Below are positions 52,960-62,849 of a DNA stretch of 64,000 nucleotides, piece by piece. The notes under the pieces are model-generated. The model saw only the letters and a program-made list of their open reading frames with translations. It was not told the origin of the DNA and did no database searches. Positions within the stretch are counted from its first letter, which is position 1; each line of letters begins with the position of its first letter. Source of the DNA: Labedella phragmitis. GTDB taxonomy: Bacteria; Actinomycetota; Actinomycetes; Actinomycetales; Microbacteriaceae. Where the stretch lies: the NCBI RefSeq assembly GCF_004078635.1, contig NZ_RZNB01000001.1, positions 248,001 through 312,000 of the forward strand. The letters are read 5' to 3'. The position numbers were made by a program, and so were the translations under genes.

Positions 52960-54210
52960 ATGACGAACACGACCCCCTCCCACGACTCGCCCCGCCCACG
53001 ACGAGCGAAGCGCTCGCCGGCCCTCTGGCTCACGTCCACCTTCCTCGTGACCAGCCTTGCCCTGTCGGGTTGTGCGGCCGCCGCGACCTCTGCCTCGACG
53101 ACTGCCACCGGCTCGAGTGCCTCGATCTCAACGTTGACGTCGGAGACCACGACCCCCTCGACGACGGCGGAGACCATCGCGAGCACCGCCGCGGCGGCGG
53201 AGGCCTTCCTCGCGACCCTCTCTGAGGAACAGCGTGAGCAGGTGCTCTACGCGTACGACGATGAGACCAAGACGACGTCGTGGTCGAACTTCCCGGTGAC
53301 CTTCGTCGAGAGGGCGGGTCTCAACCTCACGGACCTCTCGGAGGAGCAGCAGGAAGCGGCCATGGCGGTCCTCGAGGCCCTCCTGAGTGACGAGGGATAC
53401 GCGACGGTCACGGGCATCATCGGCGGCGACGAGTACCTGCTCGAGAACAGTTCGAGCACGGAGGAGTCGCTCGGTCAGTACTACATCGCGTTCTTCGGCG
53501 ACCCGACGGGCACGAGCGCGTGGGAGCTGCAGTTCGGCGGGCACCACCTCGGCATCAACGCGACGCTCGACGGAACGGCCGACGAGATCACCTTCGCTCC
53601 GACCCACCTCGGGGTCCAACCCGCGGTCTACACGGACGCCGCGGGGAACGAGGTTCAGCCGTTCTCGGACATCTACGAGTCGGCCTTCGCCTTCTACGAC
53701 AGCCTGTCGGACGAGCAGAAGGCCCAGCTCTACCAGGGCGAGGAGGCCGCCGCGATGGTGTGCGAGCCCGGCGGGACGTGCGATTACCCCACGGGGACAG
53801 GGCTCTCAGGGGCCGACCTCACCGACGAGCAGAAGCAGCTCCTCCTCGCGGTCGCCGCGAACTGGGTCGGGCTCGCCGACGAGGAGACGACAACCGACGC
53901 GCTCGCCGCGATCGAGGCGACCATCGATGAGACGTACGTGAACTGGTCGGGGGCGACGGTGTACGACATGACGCAGGGAGACGGAATCTCGTTTCAGATC
54001 TCGGGACCGGACGTCTACATCGAGTTCGCGGCCCAGCAGGGATCGGCGGGCGCGGACGTCGACGGCGTCGTGACCTCGGGCTGGGGTCACGTGCACACGA
54101 TCTACCGCGATCCGAGCAACGACTACGCCCTGAGCGTCGAGCAGCAGGAGTCCGCGGGTATGGGCGGCGCTGCGTCGGGCGGTGCGGGCACCCCTCCCGG
54201 CGACGAGTGA
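52960..54210 (+). CDS. DUF3500-type lipoprotein
   Basis: The 416 residues begin with a twin-arginine-like basic region and a lipobox (LALSGC), then a Ser/Thr linker. The mature domain shows DUF3500 signs: FLATLSEEQREQVLYAYDD, YYIAFFGDPTGTSAWELQFGGHHLGIN and the late GWGHVHTIYRDPSNDY. The function of the family is not known to me. The histidines in FGGHHLG and GHVH could bind metal. The ATG at 52960 is chosen; a GTG two codons earlier is possible. Confidence 0.82.
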   Translation: MTNTTPSHDSPRPRRAKRSPALWLTSTFLVTSLALSGCAAAATSASTTATGSSASISTLTSETTTPSTTAETIASTAAAAEAFLATLSEEQREQVLYAYDDETKTTSWSNFPVTFVERAGLNLTDLSEEQQEAAMAVLEALLSDEGYATVTGIIGGDEYLLENSSSTEESLGQYYIAFFGDPTGTSAWELQFGGHHLGINATLDGTADEITFAPTHLGVQPAVYTDAAGNEVQPFSDIYESAFAFYDSLSDEQKAQLYQGEEAAAMVCEPGGTCDYPTGTGLSGADLTDEQKQLLLAVAANWVGLADEETTTDALAAIEATIDETYVNWSGATVYDMTQGDGISFQISGPDVYIEFAAQQGSAGADVDGVVTSGWGHVHTIYRDPSNDYALSVEQQESAGMGGAASGGAGTPPGDE

Positions 54211-54252
54211 GCGGGTGACGGGCACCGCCGTCGGCAGCGTCCCGAATCGCGT

Positions 54253-54270
54253 CATAAGTGGATACTTATG
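54253..54270. promoter_or_regulatory. Putative operator upstream of the hyuA operon
   Basis: CATAAGT (54253-54259) and ACTTATG (54264-54270) form a perfect 7-bp inverted repeat with a 4-bp spacer, strikingly AT-rich for this genome. It lies 98 bp before hyuA. The half-sites suit a GntR-family dimer; no regulator gene is adjacent in this window. Confidence 0.6.
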
Positions 54271-54367
54271 TCGATGCTCAGAATCCGTATTGGACGCCTC
54301 CTCTCGTCCTCGCCCAGACTCACTCGCAACCGTTCGGATACGGACGCAGGGTCGAGGAGGAGTTCAC

Positions 54368-56506
54368 GTGAGTTGGCGCGTTGGTGTGGATACCGGGGGA
54401 ACGTTCACGGACGTCTGCCTGTACGACGACGAATCCAAGGCGATCGTCGTCGGCAAGATCTCGAGCACACCGGCGGACCCCGGCCAGGCCGTTCGTGACG
54501 GAGTGGCCGAGCTCATCGCACGGATCGTCGGCGACGACGAGTCGGGGGACGCGATGACCCGGATCGACTACTTCGCACACGGCACGACCGTCGCGACGAA
54601 CGCCCTCCTCCAGGGACGAGGAGCCCGCACGGGCCTCATCACCTCCGCGGGATTCCGCGATCTCCTCGAGCTCGGGCGCCAGCGCCGGCCGAAGCTCTAC
54701 GACCTCGAGGCGCAGAAGCCGACAGCCCTCGCTCCGCGGGATCTCCGTATCGAGGTGGCAGAGCGCATCCGATACGACGGATCGATCGACACTCCGCTCG
54801 ACCTCGACGAGGTGCGGGCTGCAGCGGTGACCCTGCGCGACGCGGGCGTCGAGGCCGTCTCGGTGTGCTTCCTCTACAGCTATCTCAACCCGACGCATGA
54901 GAGCGCCGTCCGGGCCGTCCTCGAGGAGGAGCTCCCCGGTGTCTTCCTGTCGATCTCGCACGAGGTGCTGCCCGAATTCCGGGAGTACGAGCGCCTGTCG
55001 ACGGTGATAATCAATTCGTTCATCGGTCCCGTGATGGAGGGGTACCTGTCCCGCCTGCGTGCTGGACTCGCCGCCGACGGGCTCCGCGTGGAGCCGAAGG
55101 TGACCCAGAGCAACGGCGGCGTCATGTCCTTCATCACGGCCGAGAAGATGCCGGTGCGGACGGTGCTCTCCGGTCCCTCAACGGGAGTGGTGGGAGCCGC
55201 GCGATTGTCGGCACAGTCCGGGATCGATGACATCATCACGTTCGACATGGGCGGCACGTCCTCCGACGTCGCCCTCGTCACCGACGCCCGACCGACCTCG
55301 GCGACCGGCATGGACCTCGACGGGCGCCCCGTGCGCGCCCCGATGCTCGACATCAACACGGTCGGTGCCGGCGGCGGCTCGATCGCCTGGATCGACGACG
55401 GCGGCCATCTCAAGGTCGGACCGCAGAGCGCAGGCGCGGACCCCGGCCCCGCCTGCTACGGCCGCGGCACGACGGAGCCCACGGTGACCGACGCCAACGT
55501 CGTCCTCGGAATCCTCAACCAGGAATCCCTGCTCGGCGGCGCGATGCCGATCGATGCGAGTCTCTCGTACGCGGCGGTCGAACGGCTCGGCGCCCGCCTC
55601 GGGATGTCGACGCTCGACACCGCGCAGGGGATCATCAGCGTCGTCACCGCCAACATGGCGCGAGCGATCCGGGTCATCTCCGTGCAGCGCGGTTACGACC
55701 CGGCCGATTACGCCCTCGTCGCCTTCGGAGGCGCAGGGCCCCTCCACTCCGCTCGGCTCGCGCAGGAGCTCGGGATGGAGCGCACGATCATCCCCCAGCG
55801 GCCGGGGGCGCTCTCCGCGCTCGGCATGCTCATGACGGACCTGCGCAGCGATTACACCCGGACCAGCATCACGCTCGTGGCTCCCGAACAGATGCACGTC
55901 TTCTCGTCGACCTTCGAGGCGTTGTCAGCACAGGCCACCGAGTGGTTCGACGCCGAAGGTCTCGGCGAGAGCGATCGGAGCCTCCGGTGGGTGCTCGACG
56001 TCCGCTACGTCGGTCAGAACTACGAGATCGGGATCGAGGTGCCCGTCGAGGAGATCACCGAGGAGTGGATCGCCCTGGTCACCGCCCGGTTCCACGACGC
56101 ACACGAGAAGCGCTACGGGTACAGCACGGCGGCCGAACGCGTCGAAGCGGCCACCTTCCGCGTCGAGGCCATCGGCGATGCTCCGCAAGCCGCCTTCCCC
56201 CGAGAGCCCATCGTCGGTGAGGACGCGTCGGCCGCCGTGATCGGCACGAGGGACGTGTACCTCCCGGAGGTCGGTGAGAGGGTCTCCGTGCCCTTGTATG
56301 CGCGGGACGAGCTGCGGGCGGGGAACGTCGTCACGGGCCCGGCCGTCATCGAGCAGTACGACACGACAGCTTTCGTCCTCCCGGGCGAGGAGGCCGTGGT
56401 CGACGAGTACCTCATGATCGTGACCCGCCCCTCGCGCGGATCGGACCATCCGATCGCCGCCGCCTCGGACGAGCGCATTCTCAGCATGAAAGGACAGTCC
56501 GCATGA
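54368..56506 (+). CDS. hyuA: Hydantoinase/oxoprolinase subunit A
   Basis: The 712 residues match HyuA: an actin-like ATPase fold with GVDTGGTFTDV at the N-terminus, the GTTVATNALL segment, FDMGGTSSDVALV and FGGAGPLHSARLAQELG. With HyuB it hydrolyses cyclic amides such as N-methylhydantoin or 5-oxoproline at the cost of ATP. The GTG at 54368 has GAGGAGG 7 nt upstream and begins at SWRVGVD; the frame runs open further up. Its stop overlaps hyuB (ATGA). Confidence 0.92.
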   Translation: MSWRVGVDTGGTFTDVCLYDDESKAIVVGKISSTPADPGQAVRDGVAELIARIVGDDESGDAMTRIDYFAHGTTVATNALLQGRGARTGLITSAGFRDLLELGRQRRPKLYDLEAQKPTALAPRDLRIEVAERIRYDGSIDTPLDLDEVRAAAVTLRDAGVEAVSVCFLYSYLNPTHESAVRAVLEEELPGVFLSISHEVLPEFREYERLSTVIINSFIGPVMEGYLSRLRAGLAADGLRVEPKVTQSNGGVMSFITAEKMPVRTVLSGPSTGVVGAARLSAQSGIDDIITFDMGGTSSDVALVTDARPTSATGMDLDGRPVRAPMLDINTVGAGGGSIAWIDDGGHLKVGPQSAGADPGPACYGRGTTEPTVTDANVVLGILNQESLLGGAMPIDASLSYAAVERLGARLGMSTLDTAQGIISVVTANMARAIRVISVQRGYDPADYALVAFGGAGPLHSARLAQELGMERTIIPQRPGALSALGMLMTDLRSDYTRTSITLVAPEQMHVFSSTFEALSAQATEWFDAEGLGESDRSLRWVLDVRYVGQNYEIGIEVPVEEITEEWIALVTARFHDAHEKRYGYSTAAERVEAATFRVEAIGDAPQAAFPREPIVGEDASAAVIGTRDVYLPEVGERVSVPLYARDELRAGNVVTGPAVIEQYDTTAFVLPGEEAVVDEYLMIVTRPSRGSDHPIAAASDERILSMKGQSA

Positions 56507-58167
56507 CCGCGACAGCGCCGGAGCTCACTCCCGTCCAGGTGGAGGTGATCGGGTCCGCCCTCGAGTCGATCTGCGACGAGATGGGCGAGGCGCTCGTGAA
56601 GACCTCCTATTCACCGAACATCAAGGAGCGCCGCGACTGCACCACCGGGATCTTCAACGCGGGCGGCGAACTGCTCGCGCAAGCCGAGCACATCCCGATG
56701 CACCTCGGGTCCCTCATGGGGATCGTCAACGCCATCACGGACCGCTACGCGCTCGAGGACATCCATGATGGCGACTCCTTCGTGGGCAACGACCCGCACA
56801 TCGGCGGCGGCACGCACCTCCCCGACATCGTGCTCGTCACGCCGATCTTCGTCGAGGGGGCTCTCGCGGGGTGGGCGACGAACCTCGCGCACCACTCCGA
56901 CTACGCCGAGCGCGGTCACGAGCACATCTTCCAGGAGGGCCTGAGGATTCCGCCCGTGCGGTTCCTGCGCGACTGGACGTACGTCCCGGAGGTCATGGAC
57001 CTCATCCTCACCAACATGCAGGTCCCCGCCGAGCGTGTCGCCGACTTCAACGCCCAGGTGGCCGCCAATCGTCTCGGCGTCGCTCGTTTCCGCGAGATCT
57101 CCGAGAAGTACGGGCCGGCGACCATCGAGGCGGCGGGTCAAGAGCTGCTCGACTACACGGAGCGCAAGGTCCGAGCGGGAATCCGCGACGTGCCGAACGG
57201 TCGGTATCGGTTCTCCGACACCTTCGACTGCAACGAGCTCGACGAGCAACTGCAGCTCAGCGTGGTCATGACGGTGAGCGACGAACAGCTGCACTTCGAG
57301 TTCACGGCCCCTGAGCAAGTGCGAGCGAGCATCAACATGGTGGAGACCGCGTTGCTCGCGACCGTCTATTACGCGGCGAAGACCGTCGTCGGACCCGACA
57401 TCCCGGCGAACGGCGGACTCGGCCGGGCCATCTCGGTGTCGGCCCCGTTCGGATCGGTCCTCAACTGCGTCGCCCCGGCCGCCGTGAACGGTCGGATCCA
57501 GCTCTGCCAGCGGGTCGTGGACCTCGTCCACGGCGCTCTCGCCGACGCGGTTCCCTCGCGCGTGATCGCGGCGTCGAATGGAGCCGTCACGGGCACCCAG
57601 TTCTCCGGCACGGATCCGCGCACGGGTCGCTACTACGTCTATCTCGAGACGATCGGCGGCGGCTACGGCGCCGGTTGCGCCTTCGACGGTCTCGACGGCG
57701 TCCAGGCGCACATGACGAACACGTCCAACCTGCCGGTCGAGGCCCTCGAGAGCGAGTATCCGCTCTTCGTCGAGCGGTATTCGCTCATTGACGGCTCCGG
57801 GGGAGAGGGCGAGCACCGAGGCGGGATGGGGATCCACCGCCAGGTCCGCGTCGAGCACGACGACTGCCAGTGCGAGGTGGGGATGAGTCGGATGCTCTCC
57901 CGGCCGTGGGGGCTTCTCGGAGGGACGGCGGGGCAGAGCGCTCGTCTCGAGAAGAACGGCGTCGTGGTGCCGACGGGGGACGTCGTGCTCTTGTCGCGCG
58001 GCGATTCGATCAGCGCCATCACGGCGGGCGGCGGTGGTTACGGCGACCCGGCGCGTCGTCCGAAGGACGTCGTCGCACGCGACCTCCGTGAGGAGCGCAT
58101 CGATGCGGCGACGGCGGCTCGCGTCTACGGCGTCACCGGTGACGAGACCGCCGGGGGTCCCGCGTGA
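56503..58167 (+). CDS. hyuB: Hydantoinase/oxoprolinase subunit B
   Basis: The 554 residues match HyuB: SALESICDEMGEALVKTSYSPNIKERRDC, HIPMHLGSL, GNDPHIGGGTHLPDI, and late Gly-rich ETIGGGYGAG and GGGGYGDP motifs. It supplies most of the amidase active site in the AB complex. It overlaps hyuA by ATGA and the oxidase gene by GTGA, so the three are translationally coupled. Confidence 0.92.
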   Translation: MTATAPELTPVQVEVIGSALESICDEMGEALVKTSYSPNIKERRDCTTGIFNAGGELLAQAEHIPMHLGSLMGIVNAITDRYALEDIHDGDSFVGNDPHIGGGTHLPDIVLVTPIFVEGALAGWATNLAHHSDYAERGHEHIFQEGLRIPPVRFLRDWTYVPEVMDLILTNMQVPAERVADFNAQVAANRLGVARFREISEKYGPATIEAAGQELLDYTERKVRAGIRDVPNGRYRFSDTFDCNELDEQLQLSVVMTVSDEQLHFEFTAPEQVRASINMVETALLATVYYAAKTVVGPDIPANGGLGRAISVSAPFGSVLNCVAPAAVNGRIQLCQRVVDLVHGALADAVPSRVIAASNGAVTGTQFSGTDPRTGRYYVYLETIGGGYGAGCAFDGLDGVQAHMTNTSNLPVEALESEYPLFVERYSLIDGSGGEGEHRGGMGIHRQVRVEHDDCQCEVGMSRMLSRPWGLLGGTAGQSARLEKNGVVVPTGDVVLLSRGDSISAITAGGGGYGDPARRPKDVVARDLREERIDAATAARVYGVTGDETAGGPA

Positions 58168-59309
58168 CCGCGCTCGATGCGGATGTCGCCGTGATCGGTC
58201 TGGGCTCCTGGGGCGCCTCGGCGCTCTGGCGTCTCGCCGGTCGAGGAGTGAGCGTGATCGGCTTCGAGGCGAACCGCATCGCCCACCCCTACGGCTCGAG
58301 CCACGGCCACACCCGGTTGTTCCGGGTCGCGTGCCATGAGCATCCGGGGCTGACCCCTGTGGCTCGATTGGCGCGCGACCTCTGGTACGAACTCGGCGCG
58401 ACGTCGGGCACCGAACTGCTGCACCAGACGGGCGCGATCTCCATCGGACCCCGCGGCGGTCGCGCTCTCGGCAACACGGCGACGGCGCTCGCCGAATCGG
58501 GGGTCGACGCCGAATGGCGCACGATCGGAGAACTGCGGGAGACGTATCCGCAGCACGCGGCACTCCCCGACCACTACGAGGGGATTTGGGACGCGGAGTC
58601 CGGTTACGTCCTCGTCGAGGACGCCCTCGTCGCGGCCGTCGACGCGGCGCTTGCGGCGGGAGCGACGGTGTACGACCGGACGGCCGTGACCCGGGTCGAG
58701 CCGGACGGCGACACGGTGATCGTCGGCACGGCGGACCGGACCTTCCGCGTCGGTCAGGTCGTCCTGGCCGCCGGGCCCTGGATGTCGATCATGCAGGACC
58801 TCGTCACCCTCACCGCGTATCGCGCGCCGATGCTCTGGTGGCGCCCCACCGAGTCGCCGGAGGACTTCGAACTCGACCGGTTCCCGGCGTTCATCCGCCA
58901 CTACGACGAGGAGAACACGATCTGGGGCCACGGCAGCATCGGGGACATCCCCGTGAAGGCCGGTCTCTCGAACGATCCGCGCTCGAAGATCGCCGTGCAT
59001 CCCGACCACCTCGAGCGCTCGGTGCGGCCTGACCGCGACTGGGGCGGCTCCGCCGCCGTGCTCGACTGGGCCGTTCCCGGGCTCGGACGAGCGCCATACG
59101 AGGTCGCCCCGTGCATGATCACGGAGAGTCCCGACAAGCAGTTCGTCGTGGGGCGCACCCCGGGCGCCGAGCGGATCGTCCTCGCCGGCGGCTGCTCCGG
59201 TCACGGTTACAAGCACGCCACGGCGATCGGGGAGATCCTCGCCCGCATCGTGACCGAGGAGGAACGCGTCGTCGAGACGGACTTCATGGACCCGCTGCGA
59301 TTCGCGTGA
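58164..59309 (+). CDS. Sarcosine-oxidase-type FAD-dependent oxidoreductase
   Basis: The 381 residues match monomeric sarcosine oxidase/N-methyltryptophan oxidase. The N-terminal Rossmann motif is VIGLGSWGASALWRL, GSSHGHTRLFR is typical, and Cys317 in CMITESPDKQFVVG is at the position that bonds covalently to FAD in this family. It would oxidise an N-methyl amino acid such as sarcosine to give formaldehyde and hydrogen peroxide. Coupling to hyuAB suggests it acts on the product of ring opening after removal of a carbamoyl group. The expected N-carbamoylsarcosine amidase is not in the window. Confidence 0.9.
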   Translation: MTALDADVAVIGLGSWGASALWRLAGRGVSVIGFEANRIAHPYGSSHGHTRLFRVACHEHPGLTPVARLARDLWYELGATSGTELLHQTGAISIGPRGGRALGNTATALAESGVDAEWRTIGELRETYPQHAALPDHYEGIWDAESGYVLVEDALVAAVDAALAAGATVYDRTAVTRVEPDGDTVIVGTADRTFRVGQVVLAAGPWMSIMQDLVTLTAYRAPMLWWRPTESPEDFELDRFPAFIRHYDEENTIWGHGSIGDIPVKAGLSNDPRSKIAVHPDHLERSVRPDRDWGGSAAVLDWAVPGLGRAPYEVAPCMITESPDKQFVVGRTPGAERIVLAGGCSGHGYKHATAIGEILARIVTEEERVVETDFMDPLRFA

Positions 59310-59428
59310 CCTCCGACCGGCAGCGCCGCCGGCAGGAGACACGCGACGCGGCATCCGACGGCCACCGGCCGTCAACCACCGCACCATCCATCGACAGTGA
59401 CACCCACGCACCACGATCAGGAGGAACC

Positions 59429-61009
59429 ATGTTGCACAGGACAGAGCCACGGCGATCGTCGCCCGGCGCACGACGGAACACGCGAGCGGTCGTGGCCGCG
59501 ACCCTCGCGACGGGTCTCGCGCTCACCGGGTGCGCCTCGTCGACGCCGAACTCGTCAGCGGCACCCGAGCAGACGTTGCGCTTCGGCCTCTCCGGCGAGC
59601 CGCAGGACGTGAAGGTCGGTGCGGACCAGGGCTCGACCGGTTACACGCTCGACGCCCTCATCCACCGCGGCCTCATGGCGTACGACGTGGACGGCGAACT
59701 CGTCCCCGCGCTCGCCGAGAGCTTCGAGGAGATCGACCCGGCGACGTACTCGTTCACTCTCAGGGAGGGACTCGAGTTCAGTGACGGGACCCCGCTCACG
59801 AGTGCGAACGTGAAGAACACGCTCCTCTTCCTCGCGGACCCGGCCAACGGAGCACGCACCCTCGCCGCGATGCGCAACATCACGGAGGTCGAGACGCCGG
59901 ACGAGCGGACGGCCATCGTGCACCTCTCGGAGAACAACGCCGACTTCGTCTCGTACCTCGCCGATTCGACGGCCTTCATCGCACCGGACGAGGCCCTCTC
60001 GGCCGATGCCGTCGCGACGGTCGGCGCCGGTCCGTTCGTCATCGAGCAGGACGACGCGGGAGTGCAGCTGGTGCTCGCGCGCAATGACGCCTACTACGAC
60101 GCCGACGCCGTGACGCTCGACAGCATCGACCTCGTCTTCTACCCGGACGGCACGGCACGGACGAACGCGCTCGTGTCCGGAGACGTCGACCTCATCGACT
60201 ACGTCCCGTGGGAACAGTTCTCGACGCTCGAGTCGACCGACGGCGTGACCATGGACGTCCAGAACGGGCTGCTCATGGACATCGAGTTCAACGTCACCGA
60301 CGGCCCGTTCGCCGACCCGCTCGTCCGGGAGGCCGTTGCGTACGCGGTCAACCGGGACAGCGTCGTCGATGCCGCCTTCTTCGGCAACGCCAAGGCGATC
60401 TACGGCCCGCCGATCCCCGAGTCGAGCGACTACTACACCGACGAGTCGCAGGAGCTGTGGGAGTACGACCCCGAGCACGCCAAGGAGCTCCTCGCGGAAG
60501 CGGGCTACCCCGACGGCTTCTCCACGACGATCCTCACGACCTCCCAGTACGTCTTCCACCAGGACACGGCCCTGACCGTGCAGGCGGACCTTGCGGAGAT
60601 CGGCATCGACGCCGAGCTCGACAGTCCGGACTGGGCGACACGGATGGAGAAGGCCACGAGCGGTGACTTCCAGCTGAAGATCAACGGCTGGGGCGGAATC
60701 GTGTCCGAGCCCGCGTACCTGGAGTCCTACCTGGGGGGCCCCGACCTCGCGAAGAGCTTCGGCTGGAACGATCCGGAGATCATGGCAGCCCTCGCGGCCG
60801 GACGCACGGGCGCCGACGTCGAGTCGCGCAAGGCGGCATACTCGGAGGCGATCGATCTCATCGGGACGAACGTGCCGTTCGTCCCCCTCGTGCAGCGCGG
60901 CCAGGCGTTCGCCTACAAGGACTCGGTGACCGGGTTCTCGAATCTGCCCGGATTCCTCACGTTCTTCTCCGGCTACACGCTCGCCTCCACGAGCATCAGC
61001 GCCGGCTGA
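59429..61009 (+). CDS. Peptide-type ABC transporter substrate-binding lipoprotein
   Basis: The 526 residues belong to solute-binding family 5. A signal peptide with lipobox LTGC near residue 35 is followed by the family pattern YSFTLREGLEFSDGTPLTSANV and VREAVAYAVNRDSVV. AGGAGG precedes the ATG. It starts 119 bp after the oxidase gene and leads the dpp-type transporter genes. Family 5 proteins also bind non-peptide ligands, so the substrate of hyuAB and the oxidase is a candidate ligand (inference). Confidence 0.92.
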   Translation: MLHRTEPRRSSPGARRNTRAVVAATLATGLALTGCASSTPNSSAAPEQTLRFGLSGEPQDVKVGADQGSTGYTLDALIHRGLMAYDVDGELVPALAESFEEIDPATYSFTLREGLEFSDGTPLTSANVKNTLLFLADPANGARTLAAMRNITEVETPDERTAIVHLSENNADFVSYLADSTAFIAPDEALSADAVATVGAGPFVIEQDDAGVQLVLARNDAYYDADAVTLDSIDLVFYPDGTARTNALVSGDVDLIDYVPWEQFSTLESTDGVTMDVQNGLLMDIEFNVTDGPFADPLVREAVAYAVNRDSVVDAAFFGNAKAIYGPPIPESSDYYTDESQELWEYDPEHAKELLAEAGYPDGFSTTILTTSQYVFHQDTALTVQADLAEIGIDAELDSPDWATRMEKATSGDFQLKINGWGGIVSEPAYLESYLGGPDLAKSFGWNDPEIMAALAAGRTGADVESRKAAYSEAIDLIGTNVPFVPLVQRGQAFAYKDSVTGFSNLPGFLTFFSGYTLASTSISAG

Positions 61010-61042
61010 CTCGACCGTCCCGCTCCCGTCCATCGGAGGACC

Positions 61043-61990
61043 ATGATCTCCTTCATCGCCAAACGCATCGGCGTCGGCCTCGGTCTCGTCTTCGTCGTCC
61101 TGACGTTGATCTTCCTGGCCATCCACGCCGTGCCCGGTGATCCGGCGGCCGTCCTGGCCTCCGGTGGAGCGAGCGGGACGGCCACCCCGGAATCCATCGA
61201 GCGGCTGCGCGAGCAGCTCGGTCTCGACAAGCCGCTCGTGGTGCAGTACCTCGACTACCTCGCGGGGGTCGTGACGGGGGATCTCGGTTCGTCGTTCCGC
61301 GACAGCCGCCCCGTCGTCACGACGATCTTCGAACGGCTCCCCAACACGATCGAGCTCGTCGTCCTGGCCTGCCTCGTCGGAGCGATCGTCGGCGTCGCGC
61401 TCGGCGCGGCGGCCGGTCGCTTCGGAGGCTGGGTCGATTCGCTCGTGACGGCGTTCTCGAGTCTCGCCATCTCCGTCCCCGTCTACGTGCTCGGCACGGT
61501 CTTCATCCTCGTGTTCTCGCTCACTCTCGGATGGTTCCCCGCCGGCGGCTTCGTGAGCTGGCAAGCGGACCCGGTCGCGCATCTGCGGCTGCTCCTCCTG
61601 CCGGCCCTCACCCTCTCGATCGCCTTCATCGGCGTGACGGCGCGGATGACGCGCTCGTCCGTCGTGGAGACCTCGCGGATGGATTGGGTCCGGACGGCGA
61701 GATCGTGGGGTCTGACGCCGTCGCGCGTCTTCTCGAGACACGTGCTGCGCAACTCGATGACGCCCGTCGCGACGGCGATCGGTCTCGAGGTCGGCATCAT
61801 GCTCGGCTCGACGGTGCTCGCCGAACGCGTCTTCAACTTCCCGGGGCTCTCAGCGCTCCTCGTCGACTCGGTCGTCAATCGCGACTACCCCGTGGTGCAG
61901 GGGATCGTCATCGTCATCTCGGTGCTGTTCATCGCGATCAACATCGTGGTCGACCTCGTCTACCGTTTCCTCGATCCGAGAGTGAGGTAG
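61043..61990 (+). CDS. Peptide-type ABC transporter permease (DppB-like)
   Basis: The 315 residues have six predicted helices and the DppB signatures: the N-terminal FIAKRIGVGLGLVFVVLTLIF, the outside loop GLDKPLVVQYLDYLAGVVTGDLG (split by a turn) and the cytosolic TARSWGLTPSRVFSRHVLRNS that contacts the ATPase. It starts 33 bp after the binding protein gene; GGAGG precedes the ATG. Confidence 0.93.
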   Translation: MISFIAKRIGVGLGLVFVVLTLIFLAIHAVPGDPAAVLASGGASGTATPESIERLREQLGLDKPLVVQYLDYLAGVVTGDLGSSFRDSRPVVTTIFERLPNTIELVVLACLVGAIVGVALGAAAGRFGGWVDSLVTAFSSLAISVPVYVLGTVFILVFSLTLGWFPAGGFVSWQADPVAHLRLLLLPALTLSIAFIGVTARMTRSSVVETSRMDWVRTARSWGLTPSRVFSRHVLRNSMTPVATAIGLEVGIMLGSTVLAERVFNFPGLSALLVDSVVNRDYPVVQGIVIVISVLFIAINIVVDLVYRFLDPRVR

Positions 61991-61994
61991 CCCC

Positions 61995-62849
61995 GTGCTC
62001 ACCCGATTCCGCCGGATCGCCGGCGCGTTCACCGTCGTGAGGTGGGCGGCGCTCGCCTTCGTCCTCCTCCTCGTCGTGCTCTCGGTGCTCGCACCGATCG
62101 TCGTTCCCGTCGACCCGCTCGCCCAGGACGTCGCCAACCGATTGCTCCCGCCGGGCGCACCCGGACACCTGCTCGGCACCGACGAGTACGGGAGGGACGT
62201 TCTCGCCCGCATCCTCAACGGAGCCAGAGTCGAGCTCCTCATCGCCTTCGGAGCGAGCGCCGTGGCGGCGGTGTTGGGTTCGCTGCTCGGGCTCGTGGGA
62301 GGCTACTTCGGCGGCGTGGCGGAGTTCCTGACCATGCGGCTCGTGAGCGACGTCCTCCTCGCGTTCCCGCCGGTCATCCTCGCGCTCCTGATCGTCACGA
62401 TCTACGGGCCGGGCGAGTGGACCCTCATCGCCGTGATGGGGATCCTCTTCGCTCCCGGTTTCGCACGCATCGTGTACGGACAGACGCTCTCGGTCAAGCG
62501 ACTCGAATACGTCGATGCCGCGAAGGCGTTCGGCGCGCGGACGTCGACGGCGCTCTTCCGGGTCGTGCTCCCGAACGTGACCGCCCCGATCATCGTCCAG
62601 TTCTCGCTCGTCATGGCCTCGGCGATCCTGCTCGAATCCGGACTGAGCTACCTCGGGCTCGGTGTCGTCGCGCCGGCGCCGTCGTGGGGCGGCATGGTCG
62701 CGTCGGGGCAGCGATACATGGGGAACGATCCCTCGACGATCCTCGTGCCGAGCATCGTGGTCGTCTTCACGATCCTGTCCTTCGGACTCCTGGCCGATGC
62801 GTTGCGCGATCTGCTCGACCCCCGTGCGAGGAAGGGAAGTCATGCCTGA
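61995..62849 (+). CDS. Peptide-type ABC transporter permease (DppC-like)
   Basis: The 284 residues have six helices with the DppC motifs HLLGTDEYGRDVLARILNGAR, the EAA-like YVDAAKAFGARTSTALFRVVLPN and LSYLGLGVVAPAPSWG. The start is a GTG at 61995, 4 bp after the dppB-like stop. Its end overlaps the ATPase gene by 8 bp. Confidence 0.93.
   Translation: MLTRFRRIAGAFTVVRWAALAFVLLLVVLSVLAPIVVPVDPLAQDVANRLLPPGAPGHLLGTDEYGRDVLARILNGARVELLIAFGASAVAAVLGSLLGLVGGYFGGVAEFLTMRLVSDVLLAFPPVILALLIVTIYGPGEWTLIAVMGILFAPGFARIVYGQTLSVKRLEYVDAAKAFGARTSTALFRVVLPNVTAPIIVQFSLVMASAILLESGLSYLGLGVVAPAPSWGGMVASGQRYMGNDPSTILVPSIVVVFTILSFGLLADALRDLLDPRARKGSHA

Noticed and set aside
54368-58167. Acetophenone or acetone carboxylase instead of hydantoinase
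   Set aside because: The two-gene A/B layout and coupling to an N-methyl amino acid oxidase fit the hydantoinase/oxoprolinase branch better; no further carboxylase subunits are present.
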